From contig OX638368.1 in NCBI GenBank assembly GCA_951812925.1, positions 120,613,309 through 120,677,308 on the forward strand: a stretch of DNA of 64,000 nt, read 5' to 3'. Source of the stretch: Calliopum simillimum. Lineage: Eukaryota; Arthropoda; Insecta; Diptera; Lauxaniidae. The stretch's first letter is position 1; the number at the start of each line of letters is the position of its first letter. A model generated the notes under the pieces. That model saw only the letters and a list, made by a program, of their open reading frames with translations. It ran no database searches and was not told where the DNA came from. A program made the position numbers and the translations under genes. Below, in pieces: positions 56,200-64,000 of this stretch.

Positions 56200-56315
56200 A
56201 TATTGTAATGTTTTACCTTTGACTTTTTACATCCAAGTGAATCCTATAATGATTTATCGCACATGAAATATAAACTGATGGTTAAGCATTTTTAAAATAA
56301 AACATTGTGATTTCT
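56200..56315 (-). repeat. Receptor 5' flank block, repeated at 60782-60900
   Basis: 'atgttttacctttgactttt' with 'catccaagtgaatcc' and a downstream 'gatggttaagcatt' closely match 'gtgttttacctttgactttt', 'catctaagtggatgc' and 'gatgattaggcatt' at 60782-60900. It lies 60 nt upstream of the receptor start and may contain promoter elements. Confidence 0.65.
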
Positions 56316-56428
56316 TATTTACACTGAACTACATTAAAAAAACCCCAAGGGCCTTGCAATAATGTTGCAACCGTACAATGATTATACTCGTATATAGTAG
56401 AAGCACTATTATTTCATTGATTGTATTA

Positions 56429-57705
56429 AGGAGTGAGATCGAAAAAATCTTAGCACACGTTTTACCTAATAATTTTTTTGGGTGTAAAATTTAAAAATTT
56501 CTTTGATCTAGTTATCTTTGAAAAATATGTCAGTTATTATTTTTAATGAATTTGATCAAAATGAGTGAAGAAAAAGAAGTATGTCTTAAAATTATTAAAA
56601 ATTTTCAAAAGATCCAAATTAGTCCTACAAAAAATTGGCTAAAGAATTGCAGGTCTGCCGTCAAACTGTTTCCAATGTTATTTAACAGTTTCAGGAGAAT
56701 TTGACCATCGATAGGAAACCTGGTTCAGGAAGAAAACAAGGACCACATGTTATTGGGAAAGCCAAGAAAATTGAAAGCATATTGAAAAGATCTCCAAACA
56801 CATCTGCTAGAAAAGCTGCAGGTTTGAAAACATACAAAGTCCAAAAAGTTCAAGACAGGAATTCTGCAAAAAATTTAGACGCCAAAAGTAGGGCTCGGAA
56901 ATTAAAATCGAATTTTCTACAAAAATATTCATGTTGTATATTGGACGACGAAAAGCATGTACTGGCAGATTAAACGCAGCTTCCGGTCAAAATTTTTGTG
57001 TTGGTGATGCTCGAGGAAATGTCGAAGAACAATTTAGAATCCAAAAGCAAACAAAATTTCCTAAAAAATTCCTGGTATGGCAAGCTATATGCAGTTGCGG
57101 CAAAAGAAGCAAGTCATTTGTTACAGTTGGCTCTATAAATACCGAAATATACATCAAAGAATGTTTGAAAAAAAAGACTTCTTCCTTTTATAAGAGAGCA
57201 CAATTTGTCCACATATTTTTGGCCAAATTTGGCATCATGTCACTACGGCAAGAAAGCTCTGGAGTGACACCAAAGTAATAACATAGTTTTTGTACCAAGA
57301 GAGGCCAATCCTCCAATTTGTCCGGAGCTAAGGCCAGTGGAGAGGTTATTTATTTATTTAAAAATTTGCTTAAAATTATAACAATAATTAGAGCTAAAAG
57401 TATTTAAAGCTATAGCAACTTACCAGTGGAGAGGTATTGGGCTCTTGTGAAAAGAAACTTAAAGAGCACAAAAAAAGTGTCCCAAAATATCGAAAATTTT
57501 AAAAGGAGATGGGCAAACTGTTCCAAAAGGGGTGTCTGAAACAACTAACAAATCTCTAATGGTAGGCTTACCAAAAAAGGTCCACGAGTTCATAAATAGT
57601 GGTTAGAACTTTAAAAGTTATATTTTTCCGTAATTCGTACTCTAAATCAACCGTTTAAAAATTATTGAATTTTACATATGTTAAGATTTTTTCGATCTCA
57701 CTCCT
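56429..57705 (+). mobile_element. DD37E Tc1/mariner-superfamily transposon, second family
   Basis: A perfect 24-nt inverted end (aggagtgagatcgaaaaaat...) at both sides with TA flanks, 1,277 bp. Pieces of the transposase: GSGRKQGPHVIGKAKKIES, NTSARKAAGLKTYKVQK, CCILDDEKHVLAD (first D), FPKKFLVWQAICSCGK, then FWPNLASCHYGKKALE with Asn in place of the second catalytic Asp, and CPELRPVERYWALVKRNLK. Spacing to the Glu is 37 residues. Frameshifts and stops, plus a 76-bp insertion at the Glu codon, disable it. Ends differ from the element at 42306, so this is a different family of the same group. Confidence 0.87.
57347..57422. mobile_element. 76-bp insertion inside the DD37E element
   Basis: CCAGTGGAGAGGT is present on both sides (57334-57346, 57423-57435), a 13-bp target duplication. 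The insert starts (tatt)n-like and is AT-rich without inverted ends, which fits a short retro-insertion. The duplicated bases encode the catalytic Glu. Confidence 0.75.
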
Positions 57706-59130
57706 TATATACATACTATGGTGCCTGTACTAAAATGTTCAAAATTACTTTAATTTCACCGTCATACTAAATAAATTTTACCATAATTTTATCTTTGCCT
57801 ATCTTACTACTATTGAGTAGTATACGAATTATTTCAATTTGGAAATTTTATTATTACCCATCAAAATCTGAAAGATGGTATTCAGAAAGTGGGCTGAGAA
57901 TATGTTTTGGAATTTTTTAAGTTCATTAGAGATTGCGTAAAGCCTTCAATATATGATTAATTTTTCTGAAAAGGTCAAAGTGAGTTCTATAATAAAGCTG
58001 GTATGGTTAGAGCCTTTTTCTAGATGTCTGGTTTACGTACTAATCACAATTATAACCAACAGTTTTCAGTGAAAAATTATCGTTTAAAGATCTAATTCAG
58101 GTGTTCTCAACCGTTTCTGGTCACAATTACCCCTTCAAATTCTTCACAAGCTTCTCCCCCCAATAAAATAAAGATAACAATATAAATGTTTTAGTACTTC
58201 GCACATAAAAATGTACTTTTTATTCAAAAATGATTAAGAATTAATATTATAAAAATGAGATCATTGGGTTTACCAACCATGTTCTCAAATTTTAAGTGCT
58301 TCGGTATTCAATATTACGAAACTTTGATAATGATCTCAATAACCTATTTTTGTTTTTATTTGCGGTTGCTGAATCCGAATCTGGCAAACGTTTCTCCTTA
58401 TCGGGTCTGAGAATCGAATTATTCTTGCTCCAAAAAGCAGAATCAGTTTTTTTGAGGCATATGACGCTCATTCAGGTAGTAGAGCAGTGTAGCTTTTAAT
58501 TTTTCCAATAGTATCATAAGCTTCTGAGATATCATCTATTGAAATAAATGTATCGCAACTCTACACAGAAAAAAAAGCTGGCCGTAAAATTAACTATAAA
58601 TTTTGTATTCTATAATTTTTTCAAAATTTCAGAATTCGGTTTACTTTTCTACTGTTGAATTCAACTGTACATTTAATGTTCCATTCATTTTTTTTTTTTT
58701 TCATATGAATAAAAGTTTGAGTTTGTAAAAGGTTCATAAAATTCTCACATTGTTTAAGAATAAATCAACATAAGCTTAGTAGAGTTGTATTGATATTTTG
58801 CCATTTGAAATGGTGCAGTCCTGGAAATTGTTTCCTACAATTTTTGTTCGGCTTTTTGGAAACTGCTAGTTACAGTCCTTCTGAAATGCTAACTATTAAA
58901 CCGTTGCAAACCAGTTTTAAATATATTGAAACAGTTGATATTGTTAGCTGACCTTTCTAGAAGGTTATTTTAACTGTAACTGCTTTGAATGTTTCCTAAA
59001 CAGAGAAAACTGTAAATTTACAGAGTTCAACGGTCCAAATACAAAAATTTCGTGTTGGTGCAATTTCAATCAAAAATCAAGGTTAAATAAACTGTTTTCA
59101 CAGTATCTTAACGTTTAAACAGTAACTGTA
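57706..59130. other. Spacer with a hairpin family A fragment
   Basis: The only recognised piece is 58355-58560: 'gctgaatccgaatctggcaa', 'cattcaggtagtagag' and 'gagatatcatctattgaaat', a half copy of hairpin family A. The rest is AT-rich with no gene seen. Confidence 0.45.
58355..58560 (+). repeat. Hairpin family A, left-arm fragment
   Basis: Matches the left arms of copies at 215, 6833 and 44148 but lacks the right arm. Confidence 0.65.
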
Positions 59131-59905
59131 GGGGAGATGCGTGTACCTTGGTCCAAGTGTACCTCGGTCCGAGTGCCGTTTGCCACTCAACAGCTGCACG
59201 TGTACGATAATGTTCTTCTATGGAATTTTCCACTCATACCGGTGACTCATATTAGTAGACTTCAGACCGCCAAGCTGTATGCGTGTATAGAAAGCGACGG
59301 AAAAAGTGTTTTTTGAGTGTAAAAATTTGTTTTTGGAGTAAACTAAGAAACGTTTTTTGAGAAACTTAATTGAAATATTTCAGTTTTACAACATCAGGAA
59401 GGAAGTTTAGCTATTGTTTTAAGCTTTTAGTGTGTTTTAGATGTATTTTCATTAATAAATGTTATGGGTGTTGACAGTTTTTAAAACATGCTGTCTGTGT
59501 GTACCTTAGACCTATGCTTATTGACCAGGAAGCCTTTTTCGACGGGCAACCATTAAGCCATAATCGCCTCTCAATATAATAGTATTATTATTATTTACGG
59601 TATTAATGTATTTATCTGCAATCATTTTTGTTTAATTAATTGTTTTTAACTAAATGCACTTTTTTGTGTTTTAATTTTTGTTTATGAAAATTTTTTTTTT
59701 TATTGAAACAAAATTTTACTTTTGATTACATAATAAATGGTTCTATCATAATTTATTACCTAAATACAATGTATTCTCTTTTATTTTTAATAGTCCAAGG
59801 TACACTTGCATTGTGTACCTTGGACCGTTTGAGATTGCAATGGAAAAAGTAATATTTCTATTCAATGGTAAGACATAGAAATATCATTTTCACGTCATTA
59901 GAGGT
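59131..59905. mobile_element. TA element, truncated copy, inverted to 60924-61659
   Basis: Starts after TA with ggggagatgcgtgtacc and runs through 'cttcagaccgccaagctgta', 'gaagcctttttcgacgggca' and 'ccaaggtacacttgca' with 'tgtaccttggacc'. It is the reverse of the 60924 copy, but the right end is lost near 59905. No transposase is seen. Confidence 0.7.
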
Positions 59906-59974
59906 TATACATTCAACTATCTGAAAAAATGCCCGCTTTTTCCAACATCCGATCCACAAAATGGTATAAACAAA

Positions 59975-60280
59975 TTTATGTACATTCAATCAAATCGAGT
60001 GAGATGAAATCAACTCAAAGTGAAAATGGGCGGTGCCACGCCCTAAAAACAAAACAGTCATATCTCCGAAACTATTAGACGCAGATAGATAAAATTTGGT
60101 ATGCTTGTAATAGGCACAAAGAGAAATAACATCCACTAGAAAAATGGGAGGTGCCACACCCCATAAATATAAAACACATCATATCTACAAATCTATTTGA
60201 CCCATGTGGATGAAATTCGTTTTATATACAAAAATCATCAAGACAAATACCATATGATGAAAAACTATGTGGTGCCACTC
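59975..60280 (-). repeat. GCC dispersed repeat, reverse orientation
   Basis: 'aatgggcggtgccacgccct', 'catatctccgaaactatt' and 'aaatgggaggtgccacaccc' form two units in reverse. Confidence 0.65.
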
Positions 60281-60469
60281 CCATGCAGAGTTGTTGACAG
60301 ATGCCTAAGCTTCAGATATGACGTTTCTGATCTAACGTTTAAGTCACCATGTATTGATGGCGACATCTTTACAAAAAAAAAAAAATAAATAAAAAAATGC
60401 TCAAAAGATATTGAGTAGTACTGGAATAGAAAGAAGAAGTCAATAAGTATAACAAAGTTTTAGTTTTAG

Positions 60470-60717
60470 CGTGAACCTTGTCCGATTTCACCCAATTTTT
60501 GTTGAGAGCTGGCATTTATAATTTTTAGTGTCTGAGTCAAATTCGGTTCGATTATCTCAAAAAACACTTACAAGCCAGCCAAACCGACGGACATGGCTAT
60601 ATCGACTCAGGAGGTGATGCTGATCAAGAATAAATATACTTTTCTATATCTGCCACGTCTCCTTCTCTGCGTTACAAACGGGAGGACAAAGTGAATATAC
60701 CCTGGGTGTAGGGTATA
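60470..60717 (-). repeat. 145-bp unit plus TATACCC repeat, reversed
   Basis: 'tttagtgtctgagtcaaatt' and 'gattatctcaaaaaacactt' are a reversed 145-bp unit. 'ggacatggctatatcgactc', 'aggaggtgatgctgatcaag' and 'ccctgggtgtagggtata' are a reversed TATACCC repeat. The two families also neighbour each other near 33 kb. Confidence 0.65.
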
Positions 60718-60781
60718 AAAAACATAGACTTGAAATGAACAAATTAGAAAGGGTAGTTTACTTTTAAGCAACAATTTTGTA

Positions 60782-60900
60782 GTGTTTTACCTTTGACTTT
60801 TTGCATCTAAGTGGATGCTTTAAAGTTTGGTCGTACATTGAAATATGTGTGGATGATTAGGCATTATGTAAAAATTAACATTATAGTTTCTTAATTTTTT
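60782..60900 (-). repeat. Relic of the receptor 5' flank
   Basis: Homologous to 56200-56315, just upstream of the intact receptor, in the same orientation. The receptor that should follow to the left (about 58.7-60.7 kb) is absent and replaced by repeats. Confidence 0.6.
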
Positions 60901-60923
60901 ATCGACTAATAATTTGTTGATTA

Positions 60924-61659
60924 GGGGAGATGTGTGTACCTAGGTCCGCTTTTGAGTTTTTTCAATGTGCTGGATTTTCGGAAAAAACTTTCATTGGTTT
61001 TTGGATTAAGTTATATTTCTACAATGCTTGCAGCATCTAATGACGTGACAATGATATTTCTATGTCTTACCATTGAGTAGAAATATTACTTTTTCCATAC
61101 CAATCTCAAACGGTCCAAGGTACACCATGCAAGTGTACCTTGGACCATCAAAAATAAAAGAAAATCCGTTTTATATAGGTAATAAATTATGAAAGAACCA
61201 TTTATTATGTAATTAAAAGTAAAATTTTTTTCAATAAAAATAAAGAATTTGTCATGAATAAAAATGACAACACAAAAAAATCTATTTCGAAAAAAAAAAC
61301 AATTAATTAAGCAGACACTGGTTGCAAATAAATACATAAACCGCGTAAATAATAACAATAATATTGTATTGAATGGCGATTATGGCTTCCTGGTTGCCCG
61401 TCGAAAAAGGCTCGCTGGTCCCTGATGTTGTAAAATTTGAATATTTCTAGTAAGTTTCTAAAAAAACGTTTCGTAGTTTACTCCAAAAACTTATTTTTAC
61501 ACACCAAAATTACTTTTTCCATTACTTTGTACTCACGCATACAGCTTGACGGTCTGAAGTCTTCTAATATCAGTCAGTGGTACGAGTGGATAATTCCATA
61601 GAAGAACATTATCGCATACGTGCAGAGGTACACTCGGACCAAGGTACACACATCTCCTC
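60924..61659. mobile_element. 736-bp TA-flanked element, complete copy
   Basis: Ends ggggagatgtgtgtacc and (reversed) gaggagatgtgtgtacc, flanked by TA. A subterminal copy of the end motif ('ggtccaaggtacacc...gtgtaccttggacc') sits inside at about 61112-61146. No coding sequence is recognised. A truncated inverted copy lies at 59131-59905. Confidence 0.75.
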
Positions 61660-62034
61660 TAGCTGTAATGACCGAAAACATTCAACTCATTTACAAAGAC
61701 CTATGACCATTTTGCTCACGCTAAACGTCTCAGTTCCTACCCAACTTTTCAACCTCTGTCTTCTGAATCAGAAGTTCTGATCCAACTCCCGCGTGGATTT
61801 GTGCACTGTGGCTACGAAGCGAAGTGTTTGTCTTATGGCGCGGCATTTTACTCATTACGCGCTTTCTCGCGTAGGTATTTTTTTCACAGTGAGTATATAG
61901 AATTTTATTTTTTATTTTTGTTTTTTTCTATTTAAATGTTTATATGCACTTAACTTATGTACATAAGTATATACATATTATGTATATTGAAAAAAACTTC
62001 TTATAATTATGAACACAAATATCCTCAGCTAGAT

Positions 62035-62690
62035 AACACTGTTCGACAATTTCGAACTTTTTGTAAAACACATGAGAAAATCCAAAAAATTCTTAAAGTA
62101 GCCGTTAAAAAAAAATACCCATGTCTCGTGGTTTTTCTCCAGCACGTCACATTTTTTTTGAATCGATTTTTGAAGTTTTTTTATCCACTGTACATGAAAA
62201 AACCAAAAATACCGCATTCTTGTATCGATGAATTTAGGGTTAGGTTAGGTTAGAGTGGCGGTTTAGCGATGCAAGCTAAAACCTAAGTAGCACTAAAAGT
62301 GCCATTTTAATACCACAAAAGTGACTCGACAGACTGGTATAAGTGTATGTGAAAATTTTAATCACCTAACTAACGATATCTATATCCAGTTAGTCCTATT
62401 AAGGTAATTGAGCAGCGAGCCAATTTCAATGTCGGCAATTTCGCTGAGTGTATTGAAGAAAGGCTTTCCCAGTGATGTAAGTCTAACCCTAGCCAGAGCT
62501 GGGCAGTCACAGAGAAAGTGTTCAAGAGATTCTTGCTCGCTTGCAACTAAGCAACTCCGACAAAAGGGTTTGAAAGGGACGATGAATTTAACTATATGAT
62601 CCTTAAATCTGAGGTGCATCATGTGTTCAGCAAACTTATGCAGGACATTGCGGGGAATATTTCTGTATACAATTTCAGCCATGTTTAACC
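62035..62690 (-). repeat. Family F repeat, second copy, interrupted by a LINE
   Basis: Reversed, it matches 18300-18660: 'ttcatgtacagtgga', 'cagcacgtca' and 'aatgtcctgcataag' type blocks. A LINE fragment (62237-62579) splits it. An apparent minus-strand protein at 62380-62730 is a chimera of this repeat and the LINE, not a gene. Confidence 0.75.
62237..62579 (-). mobile_element. 5'-truncated LINE, 11-bp target duplication
   Basis: CGATGAATTTA stands on both sides (62226-62236, 62580-62590). The insert encodes the C-terminal zinc knuckle of a non-LTR ORF2 (CRSCLVASEQESLEHFLCDC, then PALARVRLTSLG and LLNYLNRTNWI), then a roughly 160-nt 3' UTR ending in taacctaacctaaccc. That tail, on the element strand, is a short (CCTAA)n run. 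Truncation at the 5' end and a clean duplication mark target-primed insertion. Confidence 0.85.
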
Positions 62691-63326
62691 CCCATATGTG
62701 GGTCATTTTTGCCCTTTTCAAAAATGACACCCAGAACAGGGAAATATTGAGTCAGTATGTACTACAAAAACATTTGCTATACAATTTCACTACTAGTTTC
62801 TAAACACGTAAAGGTCAAAATTTCAGCCCGAAACCACAAAAAATCGTTAAAACCAATTAGGACTTTTATATTGCATATTAATTACATCCCTCACGCGCTT
62901 ACCTTAAGTTTTAACTCGAAGTGAAATTTTTTGTAGGATATTTTTGCAAAATTTTTTAACCCATTATGGCTCAGTTTTAGAAAAAGGGGTCAAAAAGACC
63001 CATAAAAACAGGATAAGATAGGATAATGTTTTCTAGGGAAATTATCCATGTGTGATTTCGTTATGATCTTGTGAGAAAGAGTTTTGTCCAAAATGTAGTT
63101 TTACAGTGGGATGAAATTTGGAAAATATTGATTGTTAAATGTGCTTACTGATTTTAACGATTTTTTTGCTTTCGGGATAAAATTTTGCTTTTTTAGTGTT
63201 CAGCAACTAGTAGTGAAATTGTATAGCAAATATTTCTATGGTATATTTTGATTCAATATTCCCCTGTTTTAGGTATCATTTTTGTACCTTTTTAAGAAAA
63301 GGGCGAAAATGACCCACATGTGGGGG
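62689..63326. mobile_element. 638-bp foldback element at a TTAA site
   Basis: Ends cccccatatgtgggtcattt and (reversed) cccccacatgtgggtcattt. Arms of about 150 nt also pair through 'gctatacaatttcactacta' and 'tagtagtgaaattgtatagc'. TTAA precedes the left end (62685-62688) but is not seen after the right. CCC ends plus TTAA hint at a piggyBac-type MITE; the missing right TTAA leaves this uncertain. Confidence 0.65.
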
Positions 63327-63719
63327 ATGGAGTACGCCACAGAAAGAAAAATTTGGGGCTCTAAATAAGCGTATACTTTTGTAAAGAATCACTCAGCACC
63401 GAGCACGTGACGTTGATGTGCTGTATATGAAATGAGAGCCACTTCTCAAGTTCTTATGGAAGAATGAAATATTCAAATTTTTTTTGTGATTATTTTTTTA
63501 TGATTTTTTTCTTAAAGTCAGCCAAAAATTAGGGTCAAAGTTTGTAAAGTTTTTCGTTAATGAATAAAAATACTTTTTTTGCTTCTTTTTGTATAATATA
63601 CAATTTAGTTTTATCAAATTTATTTGACTGTAATATTATTCTCCATAGCAAAAAAAAAAGAAAAACCCTGGAATATTATCAGGAATATTTATTCATTTAC
63701 AATATACATACATGTGTAC
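63327..63719. other. Spacer before the second receptor
   Basis: AT-rich, with no gene recognised. The last 40 bases resemble the 3' flank of the first receptor at about 54060-54096. Confidence 0.4.
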
Positions 63720-64000
63720 TTATTTCTCAAAAAATGTGCTCACAAATAACTCTAATGAAAAAACCATTACAGAAACAAGATATCCAATCCCAAGCATTAC
63801 CCATCCAAAACTGAAATACGATAAGTCCAGTGGATTGAATAACTGCTCATGATCAACGAAAAAATGCAGAATTCCTGCTTCAATACCATCAAGGGTGAGA
63901 TCATTAAAAGCTTTCTCCATCAAACCCGCCTCGAATGCCTTTAAAAGTCGGTTCTCCATCACTTCATGATATGGTGAAGTGAATGGCAAAATGAAACCAA
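63720..64000 (-). CDS. Second ionotropic receptor copy, C-terminal part only
   Basis: Minus-strand frame open from the right edge to TAA at 63720-63722; about 92 residues are visible. It aligns without gaps to residues 587-678 of the receptor at 54097, with about 13 differences (roughly 86% identity). It covers the end of S2 (KAFEAGLMEKAFNDLTLDG), SYFSFGWVMLGIGYLVS and the last transmembrane helix. It ends FFEK, three residues shorter than the neighbour. No stop or frameshift is seen in the visible part, so it may be functional; the 5' portion lies outside the window. Confidence 0.9.
   Translation of the reverse strand, partial: GFILPFTSPYHEVMENRLLKAFEAGLMEKAFNDLTLDGIEAGILHFFVDHEQLFNPLDLSYFSFGWVMLGIGYLVSVMVFSLELFVSTFFEK

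Noticed and set aside
62380..62730. 116-codon minus-strand frame as one protein
   Set aside because: Its N-terminal half translates the foldback elements and its C-terminal half a LINE tail; an 11-bp duplication marks the junction.
1..64000. CRISPR arrays, bacterial operons, rRNA or provirus with LTRs
   Set aside because: No spaced identical repeats of CRISPR type, no rRNA signatures, no paired LTRs or retroviral gag/pol/env readings were seen; all well-supported genes are spliced or typical insect genes.

Overview
The window reads as nuclear DNA of a higher (brachyceran, schizophoran) fly, most likely a tephritid-like species. The signs are AT-rich non-coding DNA, GT-AG introns, a DUF1091 gene (a family greatly expanded in flies), a divergent ionotropic receptor, and many Tc1/mariner, LINE and foldback remnants. 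The species assignment is inference. Only five protein-coding loci are convincing, and repeats fill much of the rest.

Left part (1-10.2 kb, + strand): the 3' two-thirds of a meltrin-type ADAM metalloprotease. Six exons run from the end of the propeptide to a long proline-rich cytoplasmic tail, and all splice phases agree. The transmembrane exon also reads through into a second, Ser/Thr/Asn-rich tail, so two C-termini look possible. The last intron carries a 1-kb terminal-inverted-repeat element that contains a decayed nucleoside diphosphate kinase (awd) fragment.

Middle (16.9-49.8 kb, + strand): mitochondrial methionyl-tRNA synthetase in seven exons that sum to exactly 608 codons plus stop. 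It is spread over 33 kb by introns of 6.5, 20.8 and 3.2 kb. Its first intron is a 59-nt GC-AG intron just before the HIGH signature. Inside the second intron, on the opposite strand, sits an intact three-exon DUF1091 gene with its own TATA box and initiator. The introns also hold Tc1, mariner and DD37E transposons, several long hairpin (foldback) elements, very short retro-insertions and dispersed simple repeats.

Right part (50-64 kb): a LINE reverse transcriptase/RNase H relic, then a single-exon ionotropic receptor on the minus strand. A second, closely related receptor copy is cut by the right edge. A relic of the receptor's 5' flank lies between them, which suggests a local array that lost a member or part of one. 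The spacer is filled with a DD37E transposon, an inverted pair of a TA-flanked element, a foldback element and a 5'-truncated LINE with a clean target-site duplication.

The genes share no evident pathway. The main biology is gene structure (nested gene, alternative tail, GC-AG intron, intron growth), local receptor duplication, and an unusual density of long inverted repeats inside probably transcribed introns. Four recurring repeat families are named below: hairpin family A (about 0.5-0.6 kb), the GCC repeat (core gggcgtggcaccgccc), the 145-bp unit, and the TATACCC repeat.
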